This document shows, one piece after another, positions 17,954 through 27,034 of a stretch of DNA of 64,000 bases (positions are counted from its first letter, which is position 1; every line of letters starts with the position of its first letter). Below the pieces are notes generated by a model. That model was not told the origin of the DNA. It ran no database searches and worked only from the letters and a program-made list of their open reading frames with translations. The translations under genes and the position numbers were made by a program. The DNA comes from Endozoicomonas sp. SCSIO W0465 (GTDB lineage Bacteria; Pseudomonadota; Gammaproteobacteria; Pseudomonadales; Endozoicomonadaceae), in contig NZ_CP092417.1 in assembly GCF_023716865.1 (NCBI RefSeq), forward strand, positions 4,752,001 to 4,816,000. Direction: 5' to 3'.

Positions 17954-19904
17954 TAGAGAGGACGTTCAGCGGGGGAAAAAGAACCAACGTCGTCAGCTAC
18001 CTTACGAGGGAAAGGAAAGCTTTAAGTGGCAAAGAGCCTCTGAAAACACAGAACAAAGGATGGGGGGTAAAATGCCTGACATCATCAGTGTTTGCGACCG
18101 GGAGGCGGATATATACGAATATATGCACTACAAACTGGATAACCGACAGCGGTTTGTTGTAAGAGCTACACAAAACAGAATCCTGGTAGATGGCGAACTC
18201 TTATTATTTGATTCCTTAGCTCAGACTGAAGTGTTGGGGAAATATACGATAGTGGTTCCTCAAAAAGGAGGTAGAAAGAAGCGAAAGGCAACGCTGCAGG
18301 TCAAAAGAAAGAAGATGACAATACAGGCGCCGCAAAGGCCAGGCGGCAGGCCGGAACCGGTAACTATGAATATTGTGTCGGCTGAAGAGATTGGCAATGA
18401 CTCCGAAGACCGTTTGCACTGGGTACTATTGACAACTGAAGATATTGAAACATTCGAAGACTGTCGCTCTATCATTCGATTTTACGAGCTCCGATGGCGA
18501 ATAGAAGAGTTCCACAAGGCTTGGAAATCGGGAGCAGGAGTAGAAAGGCTTCGTCTGCAATCTCCGGATAACATTGAACGACTTGCGGTCATATTAATGT
18601 TTGTCGCTGTCAGACTAATGCAAATCCGTGAAGCATTAATGTTACCGAATGACAGGCAGCACAAAGACAGAAAGCTTTGGAGTGAAAAAACACTCGCGAA
18701 TGAGGTGGTCAGTGATGATGAATGGCAGGTTCTCTGGCTAACCTATGAAAAAAAAGCGTTGCCCGATAAGCCGCCAACAGTCACTTGGCTGCTTCAAACG
18801 ATTGCTCGGCTTGGTGGTTGGGGTGATTCAAAGCATACAGGGCAGCCCGGCTGGTTAGTGGTATGGGAAGGCTGGGCGAAATTGCAGGATCGGGTAAAAA
18901 CCTGGCAGATAGCCCGGCAGTTCAGCGCTGGAGAGATGTGATCAAGAGTCAGGGTTACAGGAGGGGGATCGTTATCTGATTGTTAATCCTTTCTTCCACT
19001 CGTTTGGCTACAAAGCAGGCTGGATGGCCGCTTTTATGAGGGGCTGTACTATTTTTCCGCTTCCGGTGTTTGATGTGCCCACTATTCTGCGGATGGTATC
19101 CGAGGAAAAGATTTCGGTCCTGCCGGGGCCGCCAACGCTTTATCAATCGATTCTGGCTCATCCTGAGCTGAATACCTTTGATACTTCCTCATTACGGGTT
19201 GCGGTCACCGGCGCAGCAGCCATTCCTGTGTCCATGATCCAGCAAATGCGGGATGAGCTTGGTTTCGATACCATTATTACAGCCTATGGTCTGACAGAAG
19301 TCTGTGGCTTTGCCACCCTCTGTCGTGCCGGTGATGACCCTGGATTGATTGCCAATACTTCCGGTCGTGCCATGCCGGGCATCGAGGTCCGTTGTGTGGA
19401 TGGCGAAGGAAAAGACGTGACGGCTGGCTCTCCCGGTGAAGTGGTGATCCGGGGTTATAACCTGATGCAGGGGTACTTTGAAAACCCGGTGGCTACAGCA
19501 GAAATCATCGATTCTGATGGCTGGCTGCATACCGGTGATATCGGGGTACTGGATGAACGGGGGTATCTGAAAATTACCGATCGTATGAAGGATATGTTTA
19601 TTACGGGTGGGTTCAATGTTTATCCGGCAGAAATCGAAAAGCTGATGAGTAGCCATAAAGCGATCGCCCAGGTTGCCGTGGTGGGGGTTCCCGATGAGAG
19701 AATGGGGGAGGTGGCGATGGCTTATGTCATTCCGGTTGCCGGAGAGCGTCTGAACAAGGAGGACGTAGTGAACTGGTGCCGACAGGCGATGGCAAACTAT
19801 AAGGTGCCAAGACATGTCAGTATCGTTAATAGCCTGCCAACCAATGCATCAGGCAAGGTGCTGAAGTTTGAGTTAAAAGAGCAAGCCAAAAAACGGGTGT
19901 AACC

Positions 19905-19933
19905 AAAAAAGCCTTGTTGTTGCAAGGCTTTTC
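19905..19933 (+). terminator. Bidirectional rho-independent terminator
   Basis: The stem GCCTTG/CAAGGC (19911-19916 and 19923-19928) has a 6-base loop. A run of A precedes it and a run of T follows, so it can serve both fadD3 on the plus strand and the convergent minus-strand gene ending at 19962. Confidence 0.85.
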
Positions 19934-19961
19934 AGTCGCCTGTTGTGAGCTGATCCGACCG

Positions 19962-20669
19962 CTAATGTAAATGCCTGAAGGAGCCCATCATAATGTTGAA
20001 CGTATCCGTTAGCGGGTAGAGGGGATAGAAAGTGCGCTGGCGGACAAAATTTCTGGTCAGGTCATATTTGAAGTCGCTGAGAATAAAGTCTGGAACTTCA
20101 GGAACCCATTTGTTCTCCACTTTCCTGAAGGTGAACACCTCGCTGCGGGTTTGATAGCCGGAATATGACTCCGGAAAGGTGGTTAATACAGTGACAATTT
20201 CTCCATCATCATCTGCCCGCATACGAAACTTAGGGGTTAAATTAATTTCGTAAGCTCGGGAAATACCAACATTAAATTTTGATTTGGCAATGATTCGCAC
20301 AAAAAAATCCTGCGGGGTTAGTTCATTTGCCTTAGCCCGTCCTTCAGGAAAGATAATCTCAAACAGGTGGCTGGAGTGATAGCGTTGCACCTGATGCTTT
20401 AACAGTTTTAATGAGTCTTCTGCAAAGAAGCTGGCAAACTTATCAAAGTCAAAGATATTCAAGTTTCGAATCATATCAAGGATAGTGACTTTCAGTTCTT
20501 CTTTATCAACTTCAGATAGTGCTGCATCCAGGGCAGGCATCGACAAAGTTATTTCTGTCGGTTCTGTTTTTTTTTCATAAGACTCGATTTTAGACTCACC
20601 AAGACATGACTGTATAGTGACCAATGCAGTGATCATCCCAATGAGAAGTGGTTGAATAACTCTGGACAT
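19962..20669 (-). CDS. Exported protein of unknown function
   Basis: I choose ATG 20669 (MSRVIQPLLIGMITALVT) because an AGGAG ribosome site lies six bases upstream; the frame also extends 11 codons further. The first ~28 residues are a signal peptide with a hydrophobic core ending near CLGES, a possible lipoprotein-type cysteine though not a perfect lipobox. The mature ~210 residues are soluble and rich in charged residues (DFDKFASFFAEDSLKLLK), reminiscent of NTF2-like or nuclear-transport-fold secreted proteins, but I do not recognise a family. It sits between fadD3 and the acyl-CoA dehydrogenase on the opposite strand, so it may be a host gene unrelated to steroids. Confidence 0.75.
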   Translation of the reverse strand: MSRVIQPLLIGMITALVTIQSCLGESKIESYEKKTEPTEITLSMPALDAALSEVDKEELKVTILDMIRNLNIFDFDKFASFFAEDSLKLLKHQVQRYHSSHLFEIIFPEGRAKANELTPQDFFVRIIAKSKFNVGISRAYEINLTPKFRMRADDDGEIVTVLTTFPESYSGYQTRSEVFTFRKVENKWVPEVPDFILSDFKYDLTRNFVRQRTFYPLYPLTDTFNIMMGSFRHLH

Positions 20670-20825
20670 TTGCATCTCCTGACCAAACCGGTATGGACAC
20701 AAGATAGTCAGTAATGACGGTTTCTGCAGATAGAGATATCGTCCATTCGAACGATTACGCTGTTAAGGATTCAGGCGAGAGTAGGCAGCAACAGGAATTG
20801 AGAATAATCATAAGAGGCGCTGGTC

Positions 20826-22073
20826 ATGGAGTTCGCTTTTACCGCTGAACAAGCAATGATTCGTGAGTCCGCCGAACGCTTCCTGCAGGATGTCTCAACA
20901 TCGGAGGCCGTTCGTACAGCCATGGCTACTGATCGGGGTTTTGATCCTGAGCTCTGGGAGCGGCTGTGTCAGGAAATGTACTGGCAGGCCCTGCATATTC
21001 CCGAGGAGTATGGTGGTCTTGGTCTGGGTTATGTGGAGCTGGCAATACTGTTTGAAGAGATGGGGCGAAGGCTGTTCTGCTCGCCTTTCCTGGCAACCGT
21101 TGCCATGGGGGTCAATGCGCTTCTGATTGCTGGCAATGAAGCACAGAAACGGCAGTGGTTACCGCAGATAGCACAAGGCAGTCTGACTGCCACACTGGGA
21201 TTGCTATCCAGTCAACAGCATCGTGACAACCGCCGTTGGGATGCCAGCAGTGTTCAGGCTTTGGCCAGAAAAGAAGGCGATGGCTATGTGCTTTCAGGTT
21301 CCTGGTATTATGTACCGGATGGACATACGGTGGGACTGCTGATTCTTGCTGCCCGTGAAGACGGTAGCAAAGGGGAAGATGGGGTACGCCTTTTTGCCGT
21401 GTCTGCCAATAACGAAGGTGTAAAATGTGGCTGGACCCCCACCATGGATCAGACCCGCAAACAGGCAAAGATCGAGATTGAAAGTCTGTTTGTCTCAGCT
21501 GACTGCTGCCTGGGTGGTGAAGGGACATCAGACTGGTCTGCCCTTGAGCAGGTTCTGCAACTGGCATCGATAGCCATTGCTGCAGAACAGGCCGGTGGTG
21601 CCCGGCAGGTAATGGAGTTGACCATCGATTACACCCGTGAACGGGTTCAGTTTGGCCGTCCCATTGCCAGCTTTCAGGCAATCAAGCACCGGGCTGCGGA
21701 TATGATGCTGCAGGTTGAGTGTGCCAAATCTGCCGTGTATTACGCGGCCTGCGTGGCCGATGAGGTGTTCAAATCACTCTCTTGCTCAGAGCAGGCTTCA
21801 TCAGAACAAGCCTCATCAGAACAAGCCTCAGAAGTCAAAGACCAGTTGCCGGAAGCTGCGGCACTGGCCAAGGCGTATTGCTCGGATGCCTTTTTTCACT
21901 GTGCGGCTGAATCCATTCAGCTTCATGGTGGTGTCGGTTTTACCTGGGAATATGACCCACACCTCTATTTTAAACGGGCGAAGTCCAGTGAAACGTTCCT
22001 GGGGGATGGCGGTTTGCATCGGGAGCGTATTGCCCGTCAATTGTTGGATGATTCAGGGCCGGTGAAGGGGTAA
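20826..22073 (+). CDS. Acyl-CoA dehydrogenase (steroid FadE type)
   Basis: This 415-aa flavin enzyme probably introduces a double bond in a CoA-linked steroid fragment. It has the N-terminal helical domain (FTAEQAMIRESAERFLQD), HIPEEYGGLGLGYVELA, and C-terminal RVQFGRPIASFQAIKHRAADM and ESIQLHGGVGFTWEYDPHLYFKRAK. The tail lacks the GG-x-NEIQ segment present in the partner remnant immediately downstream, so the two were probably an obligate pair like mycobacterial FadE heteromers. An in-frame 15-base repeat (SSEQA units, ~21790-21835) lengthens a surface loop before DQLPEAAALAKAY. With its partner gone, activity is doubtful. Confidence 0.82.
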   Translation: MEFAFTAEQAMIRESAERFLQDVSTSEAVRTAMATDRGFDPELWERLCQEMYWQALHIPEEYGGLGLGYVELAILFEEMGRRLFCSPFLATVAMGVNALLIAGNEAQKRQWLPQIAQGSLTATLGLLSSQQHRDNRRWDASSVQALARKEGDGYVLSGSWYYVPDGHTVGLLILAAREDGSKGEDGVRLFAVSANNEGVKCGWTPTMDQTRKQAKIEIESLFVSADCCLGGEGTSDWSALEQVLQLASIAIAAEQAGGARQVMELTIDYTRERVQFGRPIASFQAIKHRAADMMLQVECAKSAVYYAACVADEVFKSLSCSEQASSEQASSEQASEVKDQLPEAAALAKAYCSDAFFHCAAESIQLHGGVGFTWEYDPHLYFKRAKSSETFLGDGGLHRERIARQLLDDSGPVKG

Positions 22074-22078
22074 ATATT

Positions 22079-22340
22079 ATGAAGATCAGTTTCACTCCTG
22101 AAGATGAACAGTTAGCTGCACTGGGCTACCTGGCATGCCAATCTTGGCAAGTTGGCAATGGATGTCCTGGGGCCTGAATCTGAACTGCTGGAACAAGGGC
22201 CTTATGAACTGACCCGTCTGCAGTCCATGTATCTCTTTACCCGTTCTGACACTATCTACGGTGGCAGTAATGAGATCCAGCGGAACATTATCGCTGAACG
22301 GGCACTGGCAATGCCAAAAGAGCCGAGGCAGGCACGTTAA
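22079..22340 (+). pseudogene. Acyl-CoA dehydrogenase partner with its middle deleted
   Basis: ATG 22079 opens MKISFTPEDEQLAALGYLA, a normal acyl-CoA dehydrogenase N-terminus. After about 18 codons the sequence jumps, in another frame, to a normal C-terminus (KLAMDVLGPESELLEQG, RLQSMYLFTRSDTIYGGSNE, IQRNIIAERALAMPKEP). Roughly 300 codons are missing. The surviving IYGGSNEIQRNIIAE marks the subunit type that complements the upstream gene. Both junction sides are collinear with an otherwise normal operon and no IS scar remains. Confidence 0.88.
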
Positions 22341-22473
22341 TATTGTTAACCACAAAGAGATGGAGACACAAAAAAGGGTAACTCTTTCTGTCTTGGTTTG
22401 TGTCTTGGTTTGTGTCTTGGTGCCCTTGTGTTGAAGGCTTTTAAAGGCAATAAAAATTAACGGGAGAAAGGCG
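22341..22473. repeat. Intergenic repeat between FadE remnant and ipdF
   Basis: A 12-base unit, gtcttggtttgt, is repeated in tandem (about 22391-22425). The flanking ccacaaagagatggagacacaaa and its partial complement ttggtgcccttgtg can pair imperfectly. This resembles the cacaaag/ctttgtg intergenic hairpin repeats common in gammaproteobacteria; a related hairpin follows hsaF (32596). The ipdF ribosome site (gggagaaagg) follows. Confidence 0.5.
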
Positions 22474-23256
22474 ATGTTGAACCCGGAATATATACAGGGT
22501 CATCAGCTATTGGACGGTAAGTCTGTTCTGATTACTGCAGCAGCCGGTGCCGGTATTGGTTTTTCTGCAGCACTTCGCGCAGCAGAAGAAGGCTGTCGTG
22601 CCCTGATGATCAGTGATATTCACGAAGGTCGCCTGTTTGAAGCGGCAGAAAAAATCAAAGTGGCAACGGGGCTGGAGGCCATTTATCCCCGGGTTTGTAA
22701 TGTCACCGATGAAGAGCAGGTTCAGACTCTGGTGGCTGCGGCTGAAGAAAAGCTCGGCGGTGTTGATGTATTGATCAACAATGCCGGGCTGGGAGGCTCT
22801 AAACTGCTGGTTGAAATGGAAGATGCCGAGTGGAACCGGGTACTGGATGTCACCCTGACCGGCACCATGCGAATGACCCGGGCAATTCTGCCGAAAATGA
22901 TGGAGCGCAAGTCCGGAGTGATTGTTAATAATGCCTCCGTACTTGGCTGGCGCGCACAAAAAGAGCAGGCACATTATGCCGCTGCAAAGGCTGGCGTGAT
23001 GGCGCTGACCCGTTGCTCGGCGCTGGAAGCAGCTGAGCATGGCATACGCATCAATGCGGTGAGCCCGAGCATTGCCCTCCATGATTTCCTGCGTAAATCG
23101 GCGCCCCGGGCGCTTTTGCAGCAGCTGGCTTGCAGAGAAGCATTTGGTCGCGCTGCCGAGGTCTGGGAGATTGCCAATATCATGATGTTCCTGGCCAGTG
23201 GCTACAGCTCGTATATGACCGGTGAAATCGTTTCTGCCAGCAGTCAGAGGGCCTGA
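22474..23256 (+). CDS. ipdF: IpdF-like short-chain dehydrogenase (steroid C/D-ring pathway)
   Basis: This 260-aa SDR has TAAAGAGIG at ~21-29 (cofactor loop), NNAG at 102-105, Ser155, and YxxxK as Y168/K172 (HYAAAKAG). Blocks NNASVLGWRAQ and CSALEAAEHGIRINAVSPSIA closely resemble those I recall from mycobacterial IpdF (Rv3559c). That enzyme acts on the hydroxyl/keto position of the indane CoA intermediates during breakdown of the last two steroid rings. The gene is followed five bases later by the MaoC gene, so they are probably co-transcribed. The start ATG 22474 has a GGGAGAAAGG site. It appears intact. Confidence 0.8.
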   Translation: MLNPEYIQGHQLLDGKSVLITAAAGAGIGFSAALRAAEEGCRALMISDIHEGRLFEAAEKIKVATGLEAIYPRVCNVTDEEQVQTLVAAAEEKLGGVDVLINNAGLGGSKLLVEMEDAEWNRVLDVTLTGTMRMTRAILPKMMERKSGVIVNNASVLGWRAQKEQAHYAAAKAGVMALTRCSALEAAEHGIRINAVSPSIALHDFLRKSAPRALLQQLACREAFGRAAEVWEIANIMMFLASGYSSYMTGEIVSASSQRA

Positions 23257-23261
23257 CTATT

Positions 23262-23735
23262 ATGAGTGAAAAGCATGCGACAACGGTATTCAACACTCCT
23301 CACGAACTTCAGGATAAGGTTGGCTCAGTGCTGGGAGAAAGTCAGTGGCTGATCATCGACCAGGAAAGGATCAACCGTTTTGCCGAAGCAACTGGTGACC
23401 ACCAGTGGATTCATGTTAACCCTGAACGCGCCAAAGATGGCCCTTTTGGCGCCTGTATTGCTCATGGTTACCTTACGCTCTCTCTGGTCAGCCTGTTTCT
23501 GCCAGAGATAATGGACGTTCAGGGAGTCAGTATGGGCGTCAATTACGGCACAGATAAAGTACGCTTTCCAAACTCGGTGAAAGCCGGAGCCCGTATTCGG
23601 GGTGTGGGCGAGCTGATTAAAGTGGAAAAAGTGAAAGGCAGTATTCAATCCACCGTTCGGGTGACGGTAGAAATTGAAGGTGAAGATCGTCCTGCCTGTG
23701 TGGTGGATACGATTTCCCGTTACTACCCGGAATAA
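23262..23735 (+). CDS. MaoC-like enoyl-CoA hydratase
   Basis: This 157-aa single hot-dog protein adds water to a trans-enoyl-CoA. The active-site motif is in FAEATGDHQWIHVNPERA (Asp46, His51), followed by GPFGACIAHGYLTLSL, the usual R-specific hydratase signature. NYGTDKVRFPNSVKAG is the second conserved block. The length equals that of single-domain hydratases such as mycobacterial HtdZ. Here it would hydrate the product of the acyl-CoA dehydrogenase step. The SDR upstream and thiolase downstream complete a beta-oxidation set. The specific substrate is inferred only from context. Confidence 0.85.
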   Translation: MSEKHATTVFNTPHELQDKVGSVLGESQWLIIDQERINRFAEATGDHQWIHVNPERAKDGPFGACIAHGYLTLSLVSLFLPEIMDVQGVSMGVNYGTDKVRFPNSVKAGARIRGVGELIKVEKVKGSIQSTVRVTVEIEGEDRPACVVDTISRYYPE

Positions 23736-23800
23736 GAAGTCAGTCCGGTTAAAAAGCCAGGCTGAAACTTTCCAGAAAGCCCGAACAAGGAATAACAACA

Positions 23801-25003
23801 ATGAAAGATGCTGTTATTGTTTCAACCGCCCGTACGGCCATTGGCAAAGCGTTTCGCGGCGCATTTAATGATACTGAAGCCCCGGCAATGGGTGGTCATG
23901 TTGTACGTGAAGCAGTTAAGCGTGCTGGCATCGAAGCCGGTGAAGTCGATGATGTGCTGATTGGTGCAGCTGCCCAGCAGGGGACGCAGTCGTATAATCT
24001 TGGTCGTTTATGTGCCATCGCTGGTGGTCTGCCAGAAACCGTTTCCGGTATGGCCATGGAGCGTCAGTGCTCTTCTGGCCTGATGACCATCGCAACGGCA
24101 GCCAAAAGCATTATGTGCGATGAAATCGATGTTGCGGTAGCGGGTGGTCTTGAGTCTGTCTCCCTGGTACAAAACAAGCACAAGAATACTTATCGCAACC
24201 TCTCCAGGGCAGCAATGGCCATGGATCCGGCGGCTTATATTGCAATGATTGAAACGGCAGAAATTGTTTCTGAGCGTTATGGGATTTCCCGGGAAGCGCA
24301 GGATGCCTATAGTCTGCAAAGCCAGATGAGAACCGCTGCAGCCCAGGAGGCAGGACTTTTTGTGAATGAAATTGTCCCCATGACCACAACCATGAGCATC
24401 TTCAATAAGGACACCAAAGAGGTGACTTACGATGAGGTGACTCTGGCCCGGGATGAGTGTAATCGTGCCAGCACCACACTGGAAAGTCTGGCCGCTCTGC
24501 AGCCAGTCTGGAAAGATGGCCACTGGGTAAAAGAAGGCAACTTTATTACGGCGGGCAATGCTTCACAGCTGTCCGATGGAGCATCAGCCTCCGTTTTGAT
24601 GAGCAGTAAACTGGCGGAACAAAAAGGTCTTGAGCCTTTGGGGATTTATCGTGGTCTTGCGGTTGCTGGCTGTGCATCCGATGAAATGGGGATCGGTCCG
24701 GTGTTTGCCGTTCCCGGGTTGCTGAAGCGTCATGGTCTGAAAATGGACGATATCGATCTGTGGGAGCTGAATGAAGCCTTTGCCTGTCAAGTCATTTACT
24801 GCCGTGACCAGCTGGGTATTCCCAATGAAAACCTGAATGTTAATGGTGGCGCTATCGCTATTGGTCACCCGTTTGGCATGTCCGGTGCCCGTATGGTGGG
24901 ACACTCCCTGATTGAAGGTAAACGTCGGGGGGCCAAATATGTGGTCGTCACCATGTGTATTGGTGGTGGTATGGGCGCTGCGGGTTTGTTTGAAGTGGCC
25001 TGA
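23801..25003 (+). CDS. Thiolase (acetyl-CoA C-acyltransferase)
   Basis: This 400-aa thiolase cleaves 3-oxoacyl-CoA with CoA. The nucleophile is Cys90 in MERQCSSGLMTI, the His is in GGAIAIGHPFGMSGAR (~355), and the acid/base is Cys386 in TMCIGGGMGAAG. The length is typical. Its place after the hydratase suggests it performs the thiolytic step for steroid-derived CoA esters, like FadA5 or FadA6, but a general thiolase cannot be excluded, so no symbol is given. An AAGGA site precedes ATG 23801. It is the last plus-strand gene before the IS block. Confidence 0.88.
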   Translation: MKDAVIVSTARTAIGKAFRGAFNDTEAPAMGGHVVREAVKRAGIEAGEVDDVLIGAAAQQGTQSYNLGRLCAIAGGLPETVSGMAMERQCSSGLMTIATAAKSIMCDEIDVAVAGGLESVSLVQNKHKNTYRNLSRAAMAMDPAAYIAMIETAEIVSERYGISREAQDAYSLQSQMRTAAAQEAGLFVNEIVPMTTTMSIFNKDTKEVTYDEVTLARDECNRASTTLESLAALQPVWKDGHWVKEGNFITAGNASQLSDGASASVLMSSKLAEQKGLEPLGIYRGLAVAGCASDEMGIGPVFAVPGLLKRHGLKMDDIDLWELNEAFACQVIYCRDQLGIPNENLNVNGGAIAIGHPFGMSGARMVGHSLIEGKRRGAKYVVVTMCIGGGMGAAGLFEVA

Positions 25004-25031
25004 TTTTTACCTCAAACGATAAGTGAAGATT

Positions 25032-25520
25032 CTATTTCCCAGTAATGGTTTTATTGCTGGGAACACCGGTCTCATAATAGCTTTTCATATTACGGGCAAT
25101 GTCGTTAACAGCCCCATCCAGTGCTTTTTTGACCAACAGCTTGTCCAGCAGTTGCCCCAGGAAACCAAAACGGACGGTGTAGCTCATGGTGGTGGTTAGC
25201 TGGGTCTTCTCACCTTTTGGCTTGATTTTGTAAATAAAGCAGGCCTCCTGAAAGGGAGCTGGTGCAAGGCCATTACCCTCATGGAGTCGAATCACAAAGC
25301 CCTGTTTTTCCTGCCAGTGAGTAACCGTTTCGTCCAGAAACTTGCCATTTTTCCGGAAGACCCGACGACTGGCGCCTTTTCCTGCCACAGGCCCGGGGTG
25401 CAATTCACAACCGGTGAGGTTTGGGACGTAATTGACGGCCTGGGTAAAGTCACGAAGGATTTCCCAGGATTTCTCCAGTGGGAGGTCAATATCGATGGTG
25501 CTGGTTGCTTCGGTAGCCAT
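25032..25520 (-). CDS. SRPBCC/polyketide-cyclase-like protein
   Basis: This 162-aa START-like (SRPBCC) fold protein has an N-terminal beta strand and helix pattern (ATSTIDIDLPLEKSWEILRDF), a central NLTGCELHPGPVAGKGASR, and a C-terminal long helix (LLDKLLVKKALDGAVNDIARNMKSYYE). Such proteins bind hydrophobic ligands; many sit in steroid, terpene or aromatic catabolic loci. It is convergent with the thiolase gene, 28 bp away. The catalytic role, if any, is unknown. The upstream region is cut by the IS4 element 83 bp from its start, so its promoter may be altered. Confidence 0.75.
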   Translation of the reverse strand: MATEATSTIDIDLPLEKSWEILRDFTQAVNYVPNLTGCELHPGPVAGKGASRRVFRKNGKFLDETVTHWQEKQGFVIRLHEGNGLAPAPFQEACFIYKIKPKGEKTQLTTTMSYTVRFGFLGQLLDKLLVKKALDGAVNDIARNMKSYYETGVPSNKTITGK

Positions 25521-25602
25521 TGTTATTATCCTTCATCACCAAAAGCGTTCATGGATTATACGAAAATACCGGTTGGATTTTCAGCGACTGTTAACATTTG
25601 TT

Positions 25603-27034
25603 CTTAAGGTAGACATTAAGCTCCACCCACTGCACAGAAGCCTAATCTTGTACGCCCTGAACAACCATCCCGTGCAGGGTGTTCTCGTTTCGCATTATTT
25701 CCCCAGAAGTCCAGTAGCTTTTTAATGCATGAGACCAATGACTTTCCTGCATTCATCAACGATGAAATCACATTACCAAACAGGTGAGTCCCACTTTTCA
25801 TCACCTTGTGCGTCGAGATTTCCTCAATGCTCCCACTTTCACAGAGGTTCGCCTGTGCAGCATGGGCAAGGTACCTTTTCAACGTCACAACCACAAAGGA
25901 CATCAGAATCAGGCTAAACACCAGTGTCGCTGATTTGGTGTTAAAACGATGCCACCCTGAATAGGATTTGATCTCTTTGAAAATCAGCTCTATCTGCCAC
26001 CGTAGACGATAGGCCTGGAGCACATCACTCAAGGTGAACTCCACCCGGTTCAGGTTGGTCACAACGAAAACCCACTTCTGTTTTTTGTCATTCCAGCGGA
26101 CAACCAAGCGGAATGGCCAGGCTTTGAATCCCGGCCATTCTACATCCAGGTCGAGGCACTGGTCTTTGGGGAAGCCAGACAGTACATCCTTCAGTTTTTG
26201 TCCTTTGTAGCGATTGAGATTCTTGCCATCCTCCCGTACCGCGCTGAGTATCGTCGGGTTGATACTCTGAGGTGCCTTGCAGATAAAAGAACCCTCCCTG
26301 TCATCAATAGCGGCAAAGAGTTCCAGCTCAAAATAACCGGCATCCATTAGCATCAGGATATAGGCCATGGATGTTGGCAGTGGTGGCAGACAGTCTCTTT
26401 CTGAACGGGTATCTTCAGTCAGCTGCACCCGCACCAGGTTGTTGGTGAGAAGATCCATTGTCGTATGAAGCTCGACGGCAGCAGGACTGACCGTTGAGAA
26501 CCTGCCGGGAAATGCTTCTTTCAGGGCATCATAGACAGCTTGTGACGAACCGTCCTGAATCAGAATGTGCTCAAACTCTGAAAATGGACTGTCTTCATCA
26601 AACGCCATGACTTTGCGGGAAAATATTTCCAGACACTGCACCCATAGCCACAGGATAAGAGTAGGCAGCGCGTCCTTTTTAGCTTGATTTGCCCAAGAAC
26701 GATAAGAGACATTCAGCCCCGTCAACTCGTTAAATTTACGGTGTAGATCCGCCTGGGTATCGCAGTTTCCATCACCAGCGAGGGCATCGATCAGTGAGAG
26801 GATAAAATCCAAAGGACGGATATCTCGCTGTCGTATAGTAAAACCAAGCTGTTCCGCCATACTTAGGAGTTCTGACCGGTCGAAACAGGTCAACAGTTTT
26901 TTTCAACTAATCTACTATTTGCAGTACTCATCTTGTTCAGCCATTGATAATGGTTTCGAAGCTTTATTGTGGCTGTTCAAGGTGGGTTCTGCCGCCGGAA
27001 ACGAACCTTTTTTGAGCTTAATGTCTACCCTAAG
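25603..27034 (-). mobile_element. IS4-family element without target duplication
   Basis: The ends CTTAAGGTAGACATTAAGCT (25603) and, inverted, CTTAGGGTAGACATTAAGCT (27034) differ at one base. The flanks, acatttgtt on the left and agtacttaa on the right, do not match. One side adjoins the SRPBCC gene upstream region and the other an IS1634 remnant. The lack of duplication suggests a deletion or recombination at this element. Confidence 0.85.
25616..26893 (-). CDS. IS4-family transposase (425 aa)
   Basis: The DDE core is recognisable from FEHILIQDGSSQAVYDALKE (first D region), LMLMDAGYFELELFAAIDD (second D) and the Y-R-E signature YRLRWQIELIFKEIKSYSGW. The N-terminal helical part (FDRSELLSMAEQLGF) and a C-terminal basic tail are present. 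It occupies nearly the whole element and has no stop, so it may still be active. It is unrelated to the Tn5-like transposases here beyond the shared fold. Confidence 0.87.
   Translation of the reverse strand: MTCFDRSELLSMAEQLGFTIRQRDIRPLDFILSLIDALAGDGNCDTQADLHRKFNELTGLNVSYRSWANQAKKDALPTLILWLWVQCLEIFSRKVMAFDEDSPFSEFEHILIQDGSSQAVYDALKEAFPGRFSTVSPAAVELHTTMDLLTNNLVRVQLTEDTRSERDCLPPLPTSMAYILMLMDAGYFELELFAAIDDREGSFICKAPQSINPTILSAVREDGKNLNRYKGQKLKDVLSGFPKDQCLDLDVEWPGFKAWPFRLVVRWNDKKQKWVFVVTNLNRVEFTLSDVLQAYRLRWQIELIFKEIKSYSGWHRFNTKSATLVFSLILMSFVVVTLKRYLAHAAQANLCESGSIEEISTHKVMKSGTHLFGNVISSLMNAGKSLVSCIKKLLDFWGNNAKREHPARDGCSGRTRLGFCAVGGA

Larger units (their letters stand above)
15806..18941 (+). pseudogene. 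Tn5/IS50-like transposase, copy B, split
   Basis: Residues 1 to ~150 (MLPLSPKPWSEL to QERWVRE) are followed by the inserted element and a 6-bp duplication, tagaga. The remainder (DVQRGKKNQRRQLPY to RQFSAGEM) is identical in length to the other copies. The first catalytic D is in the first half, and the second D and E are in the second half. The gene is inactive unless the insertion is excised precisely. Confidence 0.93.
15747..18952 (+). mobile_element. IS50/Tn5-like element, copy B, interrupted by ISNCY-type element
   Basis: The ends are as in copy A. The duplication ggttacagg lies at 15738-15746 and 18953-18961. Its transposase (15806-18941) is split after ...QERWVRE by the element 16252-17953, so this copy cannot move on its own. 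It differs from copy A at only a few bases in the shared part. Confidence 0.96.
15107..19902 (+). pseudogene. fadD3: FadD3-like HIP-CoA ligase, interrupted by nested ISs
   Basis: This ANL-superfamily acyl-CoA synthetase is likely to activate the indanedione propionate (HIP) left after steroid rings A and B are removed. Codons 1-213 (15107-15746) include the ATP loop LLFTSGTTGKPKGVM. After ...VVGLQ the IS50-like element 15747-18952 interrupts, with duplication ggttacagg. The frame resumes EGDRYLIVNPFFHSFGYKAG (from 18962) and carries VLPGPPTLYQS, AYGLTEVCG, GWLHTGDIG and the C-terminal SGKVLKFEL lysine. Precise removal would give a full-length ~526-aa enzyme. As it stands the gene is split and the second half lacks its own start signals. 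Confidence 0.85.

Noticed and set aside
22381..22430. Short tandem repeat as a CRISPR-like array
   Set aside because: Only about two to three adjacent 12-base units with no spacers, and no cas genes in the window.
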